Notes: generated from the sequence alone by a model not told the origin. A DNA stretch of 64,000 bases from an uncultured Dokdonia sp. (GCF_937910895.1 NZ_CALEMI010000091.1:1-64000); one strand, 5' to 3'. Positions 28,220 to 39,910 are shown, counted from the first letter of the stretch. Made by a program: numbers and translations.

Positions 28220-28293
28220 AACAGGTGTTCTAGGATTTAAAAATGAGGGCTATAAATATGAGACTCTTAATATTAGGGAGTGATTTTTTTATT

Positions 28294-29548
<1,255 letters not shown>

Positions 29549-29552
<4 letters not shown>

Positions 29553-32500
29553 TTAATCACTTTTTTAATAGTACCAAGTTTGTCAATTTCTAGCTTAATA
29601 CACCTGTCAACAATCTTAAAATTATTTTCGCACATTGTAGTTTGAAGCTTATTTTGACTTCCTAATTCTCCAAACTTTGATTTAGGCGAATAAGGACTTA
29701 TTAAAGAAGCAATATCAAATCGAGTGAAATAACACTCTTTACCAGATGCCTTGTCCATCTTATAGATATTGTTGATTTGAGTAGGTGTTAAGTTTTTAAA
29801 ATCAATTAAAAGTGGATTATTTTTTTCTTCCTCATTTGGCACATATACCATGTCATTAGGCGATAGCGAGAATAAAAACTGTCCTTTCAAATTATTAATT
29901 GGCACACCAGTTCGTTGTTGTTTGGGTAAAGAAGCTTCTTCTTTTTGCCAAGCAATTACTTTTTCAAGAGGTATAGTCTCATAATTTCTTTTTTGCTTTT
30001 TATCATCCCAATAAATTGCAAAAAAGAGATTAGTACCTTTTGCAGCTTCAACATACTTTTTGCTTTTTGCCCCTTCTTCTCCTACACTAAACTTATTTCC
30101 TACTTCATAAATTCTAACTTTTTTTATTGGTTGGTGTTTTTTGCCTTCATTAAGAAGTTGGATATTTTTGTTCATCTCATCAATTCCATCAGAGTTAAAC
30201 GCTAGATCAAAACGTTCTTTTCCCTTTTCGTCAATATAATTCTTTAAGTGATTTTCAAGGATTCTTTGAATTCCAGAATCTGTGGTGCTTTCTAGTTGTT
30301 TTCGAGTAAACTTCTCGGATAGTGGAACACGAGTAGCTGTAGCCTCAACATTCTCATAAATAGCAATTTTAGATACTATCTTGCCGTCTTGTTCAATAGG
30401 GTTTGATTTAAAGTGTTTTTTTGTTTTTACTAAATCTTCTTGAAAATCTTTAACCGTTTTTGAAATAATTTCTTTGATAGTCTTGTCAATAATCATTTCC
30501 CAAGTATCAATAGCCAAATTTATAGAGACAAATCCTTTTTCCTTTTTGATGAGTACTTTTCCAGAAACGGTCTCTCTATGTAAAGGCTTGCGTATCGCCC
30601 AATTCTGACCTTTAGTTTGTTTAACGAATTCCTTTTTAAATTTATCGGTTTTCTTAACCCATTGTTGTGTTTTATTGTTGGTCTTATTAATAATACGAAG
30701 ATTCTGTTTAAAACTGACCACTGTTGTTTCTAGGGCTTCTTTGGCGTCGGTTGTAAAACCACTCCAAGGTTGATGATAGGTTTTGGCAACTGAGATTGTT
30801 TTTATATTGCCATTTTTAGTATCTCTGATTTGTTTTTTCTCTACAGTTCTTAATTTTGAAACAAGAGAGTGGTTTTTCCGCTCTGTATTTAAAGATGTTA
30901 TATAGTTAATATGGTCTTTGGTTGTACAAGCGATGACTAAAGCATCTAATGCATGATGGCGATGATCTATACGCTTCTTACTGAAACCTTTTGAAAGTTC
31001 ATCAGGCACTTGCGTTCTGAACGCATTTATTTTTTTGTCCCAATATCCAAAATCCTGAGATTGACTCAATTCGTTTAATCTCATAAAACGCGGGGCAATA
31101 AGTTCGTTCCATTTATCATTCAGACCCCAGTCTTTTTTTAACTTGGATGTGATAGCCCCATTAATAGGTACTAAATTTTTAGAAGTGGCTTCTTTTTCGC
31201 CATCTTCTCTTACAATATTACTTAATAAACCTTTGATGAGTTTACTTATATAACGACTATCATTAAGCTGTCTGTTAATAAATCCTTCTGGAATTTCCTC
31301 ACTCAAAAGTTTTGTGAGTTTGGATTTATTTTTCCTGAAATAATGTCTACAATGGTTTTCAAAATTTTCCAAAGATAAAAGTGTGACTGTTTTACCTTGT
31401 CCTAATTCAATAAGTTCTCCACCTCTCTTTTTTAGAAAAGCATAAGCTGTTTCATTCCCTTTTTCCTCATTTACAACACTTTCACAAATTACCTTATTAC
31501 TCATTGAATTGTCAAAATAGCGTGATTGCGGAATAATATGTTCAATTTGATATGCCGTAGAAAATAATTTACTAAGAGGAATAGTTTTTCCTGTATATGG
31601 CGAAATATAGCCTTGTTCTAACCAAAGTTTATAGCGTGTTAGTTCAGACCTAGTAGGCGATGTATTCCTTCTAATTTTTTCTATTTCGTCAAACGAAACT
31701 TCATTGTAATTAACATTAGGATTATCGTAAACACCTTCCTCATATAATTTTAAAATTTCTTGATGACTTGGAGAAAAAGGACGTACATCATCATTAACAG
31801 TTGAATCGTTTTTTATTTCTTGTAGGAGTGATTTGATACGCTCATTAGTGTTTTCTTTTTCATTAATGGATTTTGATATACGCTCACGAGTTTTTTTGTC
31901 ATTTTTCATCTCACGACCTAATTCTAAGTGTATCTCATCAAAAAGAGCATCATAGATTTTTTTACCATCTATTTCGGTATAAGTGCCATAATACTCCCAG
32001 ATATCACGAACTACTCGCAAGGTTTCTAACATTACCTGCTCTACAATAGGGTTGCGCAAACTATGTTGCTTAAAATTGTCAAGATATGTTGTAATATCTT
32101 TAGGTCGTTTCCATTGTTTAATACTACCTACCTCAGAATGTCTGTTATAAATAGCGTAACAAGCTTGATAGGTATTTAAACCGCTTAATGGATTTGCTTT
32201 TGCTTTCGCGAAAGATTTTAAAAGCCTTTGCGGGATATCATCATCTTGAATAAGATCAAGTTTATTAATATCAAAATTAATTGTTTCTAGCCTTTCTAAA
32301 ATAGAAGTTATACGAGATTTCAATTTTTCATCTACTGAATTCTCTTCCCAATAGTTACCCATTCGCATTACAGTAAGCATTTTTTTTATGGCTTTTTCTG
32401 AATAAGCGCCATAACTACTTTCAAAGGGAGGGAATTTCTTGAAGTTTTCTACAAAACTTTGCTTGTCCAAATCATTCTTAGTAGCAAAAGTACCCAATGC

Positions 32501-34168
32501 AGTTTCAAACTCATTCTTATCAGTAACTGAATAGATAATATGCCAAAGTGATTTAATAAATTCATTGGTTAATATCTTGTCAATATCTACATTTTCTAGC
32601 TTAGATAGTTTCGATTTTATTTGTCCTCTTGTATCATTACAAGGATATTTTTTTTCGATTACGTAATTCCAACGATGAGTTTTTTCTGAAAGTTTAAAAT
32701 TTTTTAAAAAAGCTTTTTGATCAATTTCTCGTCTATCATTCAGAAAATCAAAAAGTGCAATCCAATCATCATCTTTAGAAATAAACTTGGAGGTTACATC
32801 TATATCTTCAACTTCATCAAGTTTATAGATTTTTAAATTATGAAGGAACTGCCATAGCCTGAATTCTTGAAAAATGGGGTTAGATTTTGAAATAGCTTTA
32901 AGAGGTTGTTTTACAAACTCACTGTTTTCGTTTTTATAAAAGCGACTTTCATAAGGACAATCTGCAATACTAGATTTCTTACTCTTTAATGGGCGTTGGT
33001 AAAAAGTAATATCTTCAATAAAGAGGTATTTAAAATCTCGTTGAGCAATATTTTTTTGATGTGCTTCATTTCGGGGATATAATTCTTCAATACATTTTTT
33101 ATACAAATCCCTGTCCTGTAAATCTTCGTGAAAAGAAATTTGTTTTTCAAGAATCGCATTGAGTTCTTCACGGTAGAATTTACGTTCAATAGTTTTGACA
33201 AGTCTGCCACGTATCTTCTGAGTAGGGTTTTGTAAAAGACTTTCATAAATGTATTGTCCAACCGTCTTGCGAGAGTTTAAAATATCATTCTCAGTTTTTT
33301 TCTTAATAGCAATCCAATCTTTTTCTGAATCAACTGCTCTAAAACTTCTATTCTCATTCCCTTCTTTATCTGTTTTTACTGTGCCGTCTTTATCTAAAGT
33401 GATGGTAGTGATAAATTCTTTAGTTTTTCCCTTCCATTCAAAAAGAGACTCTTTACTTTGTCTACGATAAATCCATCCATTTTCTAAAATAATATTGTAC
33501 CAAGTACCTTTCGCATTTATATCTTCTGTTGCTAAGACATCTGAAACCTTAAGAGCATAAAATTCTTCAACTTTATCTTTAGAAATATCTTCTTCCTCTC
33601 CACGTAGTTGATAATATCCACGTTTTTGATTAAAATTTAAAAGTATCCAAGCCAACTCTTCCTTTGTAATAGGTTTAGAAAGGGCTTTCTTTCTTAAATA
33701 ATAAATAGTCCAATCATAAGGAATTTTTGTTCCTTGATCATTAGCTTTAAACTCCGAAATCATTTCTTCAAAACTATCTTTAAACAAGAATTCATGTTTG
33801 TCAAGTTTATTTGTAAAATAGTTAAGTTTTGGTTCTGTTCCTTTTTTAAACTGTCCCAAGTGTTTTTCAAAATCTATACTTGATGCATAATGTTTAGGTA
33901 GATATTTCAATATGTTTAGGACTCTATGTAACCTGTCTCTACGAAGATTGTCCCTTTGATATAATCTTCTAGTTCCTCGATAATTTGTCCGTTCAGCAGT
34001 TTGAGATATAGAAATTCCTGCATCAAATTTCCCCAATATGCCTTGATCCATTGGAATTATTCGACTACCAATCCCTTCAATACTTCCCGCCTTTTTTTCA
34101 AAATTTGAATGTACAAAAGCCCACCCAATCGAGTTTGTCCCCAAATCTAATCCTAATATTCTTTTCAT
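29549..34168 (-). CDS. cas9: CRISPR-associated RNA-guided endonuclease Cas9, type II-C
   Basis: 1539 residues, near the size of other flavobacterial II-C Cas9 proteins. The catalytic residues look complete: RuvC-I Asp8 (LGLDLGTNSIGW), RuvC-II Glu749 (IHLELGREM), HNH His877 (YQIEHIIPQS) with downstream Asn in NKVICES, and RuvC-III His1072/Asp1075 (HHALDALVIA). An Arg-rich bridge helix follows RuvC-I (YRGTRRLYQRDNLRRDRLHRVL). It cuts DNA guided by the crRNA/tracrRNA duplex. Divergent from the tracrRNA gene and first in the cas9-cas1-cas2 operon. One palindrome copy is in frame at 32202-32214. The PAM cannot be deduced here. Confidence 0.98.
32202..32214. repeat. TTTCGCGAAA-core palindrome (coding, cas9)
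   Basis: GCTTTCGCGAAAG inside cas9, read as SFAKA on the minus strand. The last copy before a 15-kb gap without the element. Confidence 0.75.
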
Positions 34169-34228
34169 TTTAATATAATTTCCTTAAAATTAGGAAAATA
34201 TATAAAATGACATTGTGGTTTTCCGTAA

Positions 34229-34257
34229 TTGTAGTAAAAAAGATTTTATTATCTTTA
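34229..34257 (+). promoter_or_regulatory. Probable tracrRNA promoter
   Basis: TTG at 34229-34231, 18-nt spacer, then TATCTTTA at 34250-34257, close to the TTG-N19-TAnnTTTG layout. It predicts a start just at or before the anti-repeat, and the spacing resembles that inside the CRISPR repeat. Confidence 0.55.
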
Positions 34258-34261
34258 TCGT

Positions 34262-34337
34262 ACTGAAAGCAATTCACAATAAGGATTATTCCGTTGTGAA
34301 AACATTCAAGGTGGTGTAATCTTACATCGCCTTTTTT
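34262..34337 (+). ncRNA. tracrRNA of the type II-C system
   Basis: ACTGAAAGCAATTCACAA (34262-34279) is an exact 18-nt complement of CRISPR repeat positions 2-19. It is followed by AAGGATTATTCCGTTGTGAA, which resembles the nexus of known tracrRNAs (AAGG..UCCGUU), and then a terminator hairpin (34308-34319 with 34322-34333, all pairs formed including G-U) ending in TTTT. The RNA is divergent from cas9. The 5' end is inferred from the promoter; processing with the crRNA would be by RNase III. Confidence 0.92.
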
Positions 34338-34533
34338 ATTACTTTACTTAATTAGAAAATTACAAATAAGTATAAAGTTACTTCCTGTAGAAAAATACCT
34401 ACAGACTTTATCGTAATTATCAAACTTTTGATACAACATATAAGTTTGATTGTAGCCAGTAGTGATATTCGATAACTGCACTAATTAATTACAGTTTGAT
34501 GCTCAATTAAGGGCTGTTAATTGTTCTCCATTA
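34338..34533. other. Intergenic region with right flanking repeat
   Basis: Contains the second copy of the bracketing direct repeat and a short inverted repeat CTGTAG/CTACAG at about 34385-34404. No gene seen. Confidence 0.5.
34414..34463 (+). repeat. Right copy of direct repeat bracketing the CRISPR-Cas locus
   Basis: AATTATCAAACTTTT...ATATAAGTTTGATTGTAG, parallel to 22467-22516 and 11.9 kb away. The pair encloses array, cas genes and tracrRNA. Confidence 0.6.
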
Positions 34534-35034
34534 TTATACATGAAGCTCCTTCCTAATAAGTAGTTTAATGATAATACCTATTTGCCCTAAGTGATATAAA
34601 ATATGATGAATAACGCCTTCTAGTGCAAACTCAAATGGGTATCTACTTTTGTGATTGTCTTCTGTGTATGTTTTTTCAAGAAAAGAATCATCTTTATCTT
34701 TGAGAAGTATGATTAATGATAAAATACTTTTTTCATAATCTTCTTTTAGTTGTTTCCAACCAATGGTTTTAAGTTCCTCATTAGAGCGCCAATGATCAGG
34801 TTGATAGACTTGTTGTATTAAGAGGTGTTCTTTTATCTTATTGATCACATCTATATTTAAAGCTGTTAAATGTCCTATAATCTCTGCTACACTATAAATC
34901 TCTGGTATAGGGCGTATGAATGCAGTATGGTTTGAGATACCATCTATCTTCTCCATAAGATTAGCCCCTAGCCAAAGAGATTTATAATTTATAGCTTCTA
35001 ATTGTTGTGCATAGATTTGTATGGTTGTATTCAT
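34534..35034 (-). CDS. DinB-like (DinB_2) four-helix metal-binding protein
   Basis: 166 residues. The three His expected at the metal site are seen in EIIGHLTAL (helix 2) and in GVIHHILYHLGQIG (helix 4), the typical DinB/YfiT layout. Members include thiol transferases (bacillithiol, mycothiol); many are of unknown role. Monocistronic between the CRISPR locus and a hypothetical operon. Function beyond the fold is not deducible. Confidence 0.75.
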   Translation of the reverse strand: MNTTIQIYAQQLEAINYKSLWLGANLMEKIDGISNHTAFIRPIPEIYSVAEIIGHLTALNIDVINKIKEHLLIQQVYQPDHWRSNEELKTIGWKQLKEDYEKSILSLIILLKDKDDSFLEKTYTEDNHKSRYPFEFALEGVIHHILYHLGQIGIIIKLLIRKELHV

Positions 35035-35259
35035 AATTTTAGTAAAAAGTATAGAACTATACCCAAAAGCCCATTAAGAAAATGTGGTGCAATATTTATG
35101 GATCAAATGGGTAAATAGTTCTACTTCTTGGTGTTAAAAGTTTGATAAGAAAACTATATAATATATCTATATTGAATTTAACAATACATATAAATTAAAA
35201 GTTTTTAGAATTAGCCTTCAACAAGATGTCGAAGGGTTATTAATTTTGAATATTTGTAA

Positions 35260-35748
35260 TTATTTAAGAGATAAAAAAGTTACTGTAATTTTATCTGTAA
35301 GAAAGTTTTTCATAACAGTTATTTCAGATTTTCCGTTAATCCATTTTAAAACAATAGGTTTATCCGAAAGATGTGAAGGTTCCAAATTAATGTAACCTTC
35401 ACTAATATTGCTTTTTTTATCCCTTAAATTAAGGGATTCTACCTCAGTTTTCATAGAATAACATTCATTAGGACTCCCGTATCTTTCAATGTATATTTGA
35501 ATTATCTCATCTAATGTATATCCTCTTAAGTGTAAACTTATATGTTCTATTACTCCATTATTATCAGTTTTAATAAGAACGTTCTTTTTCCTTATATCTT
35601 GGCTTTTAACTTGAACATCTGGAATAACCCGATAATTATTTTGACTTGTTTGGAAAAGATTTAATTTAATATTTTGTGATACATTTTTCCTTAACAAATG
35701 ATCATAGAAAAAATGTTGATTAAAAAGCAATGATATTAATATTTTCAT
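35260..35748 (-). CDS. Hypothetical protein, relative of the next gene upstream
   Basis: 162 residues with a poor N-terminal signal (MKILISLLFNQHFFYD). It shares a plan with the 35880-36428 product: a central segment with an R/AYG-P-like turn (IERYGSPNE versus FNVAYGKPQH), then a W-I/N-rich strand and an ending in T-V/I-T-F (ITVTFLSLK versus SEITFKKL). The two look like distant paralogues. No known family; downstream of the lipoprotein gene on the same strand. Confidence 0.6.
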   Translation of the reverse strand: MKILISLLFNQHFFYDHLLRKNVSQNIKLNLFQTSQNNYRVIPDVQVKSQDIRKKNVLIKTDNNGVIEHISLHLRGYTLDEIIQIYIERYGSPNECYSMKTEVESLNLRDKKSNISEGYINLEPSHLSDKPIVLKWINGKSEITVMKNFLTDKITVTFLSLK

Positions 35749-35879
35749 TTATTTACATAGAATTACTCCGTTTGAGAAAAAGTCCAATTTTGAATCTAAC
35801 TAATAGTACAACCTAGTTGTGCATTTATTAGAATAATAAAACAGGCTATCTAAAACTAGCTAACCTGTTTCTAAATATA

Positions 35880-36428
35880 TTACAGCTTTTTGAAAGTTAT
35901 TTCACTTCTATTATTTTTATGTCTTAAAAATGCTTTAATCTCAAAACCTTCTTTTCTCCAAATAATCCATAACGGTTGCTCCTCAAAAGTACCTTCTCTT
36001 AAATCAAAAGTACTCTTCTTTAAGTGTTGAGTAATATTACCGTTTTCATCTCTTATGAATGTTTCATTTTCAAGTTGCCTATTTTCAATAATTTGTATAT
36101 GCTGTGGTTTTCCATAAGCAACATTAAAGTTATCATAAAAATCACGATCTAACATTCCTTGAAAGTTGATGGTTACTGAATGAACTAAGTCATTTTCGTT
36201 AGTTTCCAAACTAATATGGTTATAGATCATCCCAAAATAAAACTTAGAAATCGAATTGTCTTTAATGTAAAATACTTTATTTCCAAAAATTTTATTTTCA
36301 AAGTCTCTATCTATAGTATTTTCTACAAAAGAAATAGATTTACCTAATAATTTTTCAAACTCCATTTCCTTCATAAAACTATTTTTCGAACTCAACATTA
36401 AAATTAAAAGTAAGATAATATTTCTCAT
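35880..36428 (-). CDS. Hypothetical exported protein
   Basis: 182 residues. The short hydrophobic start (MRNIILLLILMLSSKNS) could be a signal peptide. The rest is a beta-rich mixed fold with repeated NxI/NxQ strands; no motif recognised. It begins 2 nt after the stop of the 514-residue lipoprotein gene, so the two are co-translated. A distant paralogue follows at 35260. This lipoprotein-plus-two-small-proteins layout could be an effector with accessory or protective proteins, but nothing in the sequence proves it. Confidence 0.65.
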   Translation of the reverse strand: MRNIILLLILMLSSKNSFMKEMEFEKLLGKSISFVENTIDRDFENKIFGNKVFYIKDNSISKFYFGMIYNHISLETNENDLVHSVTINFQGMLDRDFYDNFNVAYGKPQHIQIIENRQLENETFIRDENGNITQHLKKSTFDLREGTFEEQPLWIIWRKEGFEIKAFLRHKNNRSEITFKKL

Positions 36429-36430
36429 TT

Positions 36431-37975
36431 CTAGCAGTCAAAAGGATTACTTAAACCTAAAATACTGGTTATATATGGAGCTGGGCTAGGTATTGGAAAC
36501 GGTTCAATGTTCGTACTAAATGAACCACCAGCTAATGCTAAGTTAAACATCATTCTATTCCTAAAAAAATCATCCAACGAAAATTCAGAGATATCAGGAT
36601 TTTCAAAGAAATATAAATCCGTTTCTTTCATTGCTTCAGTTACTGCTATTGCTGTCAAATTAGCTGCCTGCCCATTTGTTAAGAATGTTGGCATCGTAAA
36701 ATATATAATATTCATATTGATATCAATCTCTCCATAATATGGACTACCATTGGGTCTTACCCCAGCAGTATAAAAAGTATGATTAAAATTTGTCACAGCA
36801 CATCCTTTTTGTGGTGCTCCAGGTGGTTGTGCATATTCAAAACTTCTGCAATCTGCTCCTATTAGGGGATTTGCATCAGGATTAGCCATTAAAATTTGTA
36901 GAGCATATTCGGCAAACTCAAGATTGTCTTCATTGTCAAAAATCCAATCAATTTGTTCTTGAGTAAGATCAGGCTCCAAAAAATCATTTAAGCTAAAAAT
37001 AAGATCTAAATCATAGATTATTCCTACTACTGGATTTGTGTCAATTTCTTCAGCACAACCTCCATTTGGATTGCACTCACAAGGATCTCCATTAGGTTCA
37101 TGACAAAATTCTGGAGCATCTTCTGGAAGGCAGGGATTACGAACGTGCTTTCCGACACTTTCACTTGATTTAAAAACAACAACTGTTTCTGAGACACATA
37201 TAGGGTGTCCACAAGGAGTAGCGTGTGGGTTATGTTCTGGGTGAGTACAAGGTGCATCACAATTTATGGTGGTTGAAATTTCTACTCCACTTCCATTACT
37301 ACTTCCATCTCCTCCATCTCCGTCACCCCCGTCAGCACCTCCACCTCCACCATTTCCACTGTCACTATCAGGATTTGGGCAATTACTTTTTATTTCGGCG
37401 TTTATAACTTCTCCATCAGACAAAGACTCTTTTGCTAAATAAGAACCTTCAATGTTATAATAAATAGACTCCCCTGTGAAGGTAAAAAAATACTCAGGAT
37501 CTCTATAGTCAGGATTCCAATTTGCATCAGGACGGTACTCCATTATGTAGGAGAAAAAACCTGTTGAAGATTCTTTAATAATCAAGTTAAAGATCGATTT
37601 TACGGTTGAGTCATTACTCTCAATAGAAGTGAGCAAAAATGTGTAATTCTTACGATCATATTGATCTGTTATTTGAATAATCTCTCTTGTTTGTAGTGTT
37701 CCAATAACGAGATCAGGTTCATTAGATCGATTATTAGTATTTGATTTACTAATAGTAAAGTGTCCTCGACTATCTCCTTTTGTAGAAAGATAATCCATCA
37801 CGTCTGGAATCTCATCTGTAGTCACATTGCTTTTAAATGTGAGAGAGTTTGACACTTGTGTTTCTTGTGTTTGAAGTGATGACGGTTCATCATCTTTTTG
37901 GCAACATAAAAATAGTGTCATTGCCGTAAGAACAAGAAATATTCTTGCTCTCCAAAATCCTACATTTCTAATCAT
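36431..37975 (-). CDS. Large Cys-rich lipoprotein of unknown function
   Basis: 514 residues. A lipoprotein signal (VLTAMTLFLCCQKDD) is followed by a ~180-residue beta-rich domain, a Gly/Asp/Ser-rich flexible linker (about residues 200-230), and a segment rich in Cys, His and Pro (about 237-312: CDAPCTHPEHNPHATPCGHP, then CECNPNGGC) that could bind metal or form disulfides. The C-terminal ~200 residues include DLTQEQIDWIFDN and end in Cys. First gene of a three-gene minus-strand set. Not a family I recognise. Confidence 0.7.
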   Translation of the reverse strand: MIRNVGFWRARIFLVLTAMTLFLCCQKDDEPSSLQTQETQVSNSLTFKSNVTTDEIPDVMDYLSTKGDSRGHFTISKSNTNNRSNEPDLVIGTLQTREIIQITDQYDRKNYTFLLTSIESNDSTVKSIFNLIIKESSTGFFSYIMEYRPDANWNPDYRDPEYFFTFTGESIYYNIEGSYLAKESLSDGEVINAEIKSNCPNPDSDSGNGGGGGADGGDGDGGDGSSNGSGVEISTTINCDAPCTHPEHNPHATPCGHPICVSETVVVFKSSESVGKHVRNPCLPEDAPEFCHEPNGDPCECNPNGGCAEEIDTNPVVGIIYDLDLIFSLNDFLEPDLTQEQIDWIFDNEDNLEFAEYALQILMANPDANPLIGADCRSFEYAQPPGAPQKGCAVTNFNHTFYTAGVRPNGSPYYGEIDINMNIIYFTMPTFLTNGQAANLTAIAVTEAMKETDLYFFENPDISEFSLDDFFRNRMMFNLALAGGSFSTNIEPFPIPSPAPYITSILGLSNPFDC

Positions 37976-38559
37976 TTTTCATTTATGGTTTTAAATTAAT
38001 ATTCAAATTAAAGAGGATGTTTAAAAATTTAGGGATGTTCAAATATAGATACAAAAGACACGAAACATTTTGAAAATGAGTGAACTGACTGATCTAATTA
38101 GAGAACTACCTTTAAAATTTGCAAATACCTCCTTTTGCACTAAGCAAGTGACAATTGTTTAGGATACAATTCACTCTTTTAGGCACAGGAATAAACCTAT
38201 CTTTTGACTATAAAAATTTTTAGGGAAGAATTTTTGAAAGCAATAACGATTACTTTAAATCATAGATTTTTAATCCTTAATAAAACACAAGCCCTTTTCC
38301 GAAAAAACTAAAAAATCCAACCGAACCTTTGGAGTGAAAGAGCGTCAAGTGTACTCATTTACAATTATGATTTGTTTAATCTAGGTTGAACTATAAAAAA
38401 AGAACTTGTGTTTATCACAAACATTTCAATTCATACTTTTTGAATACGATTTGTTTATATTTGTGTGTTAAAGTCCCTATTATTTTAAGAGACTTGATCA
38501 CTAATCATTACAAATATAGACAAAAATCAACATAAAAAAGATAATTGTCATAATTATTT
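37976..38559. other. Intergenic region between divergent genes
   Basis: About 580 nt with no gene. TATATTTG at 38456-38463 is a good -7 promoter element for the HTH-type gene at 38560, giving a ~90-nt leader. I see no tRNA fragment or other attachment-site signature here, though this would be a reasonable place for the left end of the integrated element. Confidence 0.45.
38456..38463 (+). promoter_or_regulatory. -7 promoter element upstream of the regulator gene
   Basis: TATATTTG, a full match to TAnnTTTG. A T-run with TTG lies 13 nt upstream, shorter than the ideal spacing. Confidence 0.45.
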
Positions 38560-38973
38560 ATGAATCATAAGGAAAAATTAATTCACTATCTCAAAGAAAA
38601 AGGGTATTCTAAGAACAGTTTTTATGAGCGTACAGGGCTTTCTCAAGGGTTTTTGGATAGAGGTAAAAGTTTAGGAGTGGATAATGCTAGCACTATCTTA
38701 AAAGCATACCCTGACTTAAATATCTTTTGGTTTATAATGGGTGAAGGAAATATGATTGTAAGTCCAGATGCTTTAAATAATATTTCATCAAAGGACATTA
38801 GAAATGATGTCTTTGTAAAATCTATTTTACAATTAGTTGAAAATACATTAAAGGGGAAACTTGACGAATTAGAAAATGTACTTTATTTAATATTGGCAGA
38901 TTTAAAAGCTAAGGACGCAATAAGCGAGACTACTAAAGAACTTAGTAAAACAAACAAAGACCTATCAAAATGA
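38560..38973 (+). CDS. Small HTH-type regulator-like protein
   Basis: 137 residues. The start (EKLIHYLKEKGYSKNSFYERTGLSQGFLDRGKSLGVDNASTILKAYPDLNIFWFIMGEGNM) is the pattern of Cro/CI-type regulators common in flavobacterial elements, where a short HTH is followed by the L-N-x-x-W-x-x-x-G-E-G motif. The C-terminal half is helical. Probably controls the neighbouring element genes. It overlaps the 3' end of the convergent gene at 38942. Confidence 0.7.
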   Translation: MNHKEKLIHYLKEKGYSKNSFYERTGLSQGFLDRGKSLGVDNASTILKAYPDLNIFWFIMGEGNMIVSPDALNNISSKDIRNDVFVKSILQLVENTLKGKLDELENVLYLILADLKAKDAISETTKELSKTNKDLSK

Positions 38974-39184
38974 TCTTTAGATTGGTTATTATTTGATTTA
39001 ATAACATAGCAAATTCATCACTTTCAACCTTTTTAGCATTTTCTTTTAGTTCTTCTAAAATTATTTCTAATTGTTGCTTATAAACAGCCAAAGTAATTTG
39101 CTTTAGTCTATATTGTTCTTTCAATTCTTGAATCCTAAACTTTAATTCAATAATTTTTCTATAATAATCAATCCCTTTCCCCAT
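38942..39184 (-). CDS. Short coiled-coil protein
   Basis: 80 residues from the ATG at 39184; upstream in-frame codons overlap the previous gene and add no plausible N-terminus. Heptad-like helix (KIIELKFRIQELKEQYRLKQITLAVYKQQLEIILEELKE, long and charged), with a hydrophobic C-terminal stretch (LKIILIGLCLFY). It overlaps the upstream membrane-protein gene by 17 nt and the convergent regulator gene by 32 nt. Function unknown. Confidence 0.55.
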   Translation of the reverse strand: MGKGIDYYRKIIELKFRIQELKEQYRLKQITLAVYKQQLEIILEELKENAKKVESDEFAMLLNQIITNLKIILIGLCLFY

Positions 39185-39653
39185 TATCTTTTTCCCCTTT
39201 AAGCAATTCATTACTAGCATCTATAATCTCTTCCATAACTTCAATCTTTAAATCGTTAATAGAAGAGAGGTAATCAAGTTGTTTTTTAACAAATCGAATA
39301 GTAAATAAGATTAAAATTGAAGTTCCAGAAACATATATCCAAGTCATTGGATTATCCAAAACTATGTTACTATTAATTACGAAATAAAACTGAAGTACAT
39401 AACAAAAAATTGGAACAAACAACGATACAACATAAGGTCTCAAGTACAAACCTGTCATTATTAAAATGGGGGAAATTGTTTGAGTTAGTGACCATATAAA
39501 ATTAGCTTGATTAGACCAGCCGTGTAAGTTATCTAAAGTTATATTGAAATAATCATAAATCTTGTCAAGGTATAATATTAACCCTGACAAGATTATTAAA
39601 GATGTGGCAAATATTTTAGCCACCTTGTTGCCCTTGATTTCCTGGTCTGACAT
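39168..39653 (-). CDS. Small membrane protein
   Basis: 161 residues with about four TM helices (near residues 12-32, 50-70, 73-95 and 103-120) and a charged C-terminal helix (LSSINDLKIEVMEEIIDASNELLK). No family recognised. Its start overlaps a tiny lipoprotein gene by 38 nt and its end overlaps a coiled-coil gene, forming a compact three-gene set. Confidence 0.6.
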   Translation of the reverse strand: MSDQEIKGNKVAKIFATSLIILSGLILYLDKIYDYFNITLDNLHGWSNQANFIWSLTQTISPILIMTGLYLRPYVVSLFVPIFCYVLQFYFVINSNIVLDNPMTWIYVSGTSILILFTIRFVKKQLDYLSSINDLKIEVMEEIIDASNELLKGEKDNGERD

Positions 39654-39768
39654 TTTCAGTTTTATCTACTAATTGAATTTCAGTTTCCTCAGAAATTCTC
39701 TCTGGAGGAGTACAGCTTGCTACCAATCCGATAATAGCGAATAGCGTGATAATTACATTTTTTTTCAT
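39616..39768 (-). CDS. Tiny 50-residue lipoprotein
   Basis: ATG at 39768; the product starts MKKNVIITLFAIIGLVASC, a clean lipoprotein signal with lipobox VASC. It continues TPPERISEETEIQLVDKTEN and ends in a Gly/Gln-rich tail, 31 mature residues in all. The gene overlaps the downstream membrane-protein gene by 38 nt in another frame. The overlapping lipoprotein/membrane pair recalls phage spanins in layout only; no sequence link is claimed. Confidence 0.6.
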   Translation of the reverse strand: MKKNVIITLFAIIGLVASCTPPERISEETEIQLVDKTENVRPGNQGQQGG

Positions 39769-39910
39769 CTTATTTAAGGTATTTAGATTAAACAGAAATA
39801 ATTTAATCTTTTCCTTTATGATAAAATGAAACAGCCCTTTATAGTTATAAAATAATTATTAACGATAAGGGTTGCTAATATACTGTTAATGATTAAATTA
39901 AAACAATAAT

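Noticed and set aside
28186-28293. csn2 or cas4 between array and cas2
   Set aside because: Only a terminator and 70 nt of AT-rich sequence; the subtype is II-C.
37976-38559. Left attachment site (copy of the tRNA-Leu 3' end)
   Set aside because: I looked for CGAGACGGGACTTGAAC-like sequence here and leftwards and found none by eye.
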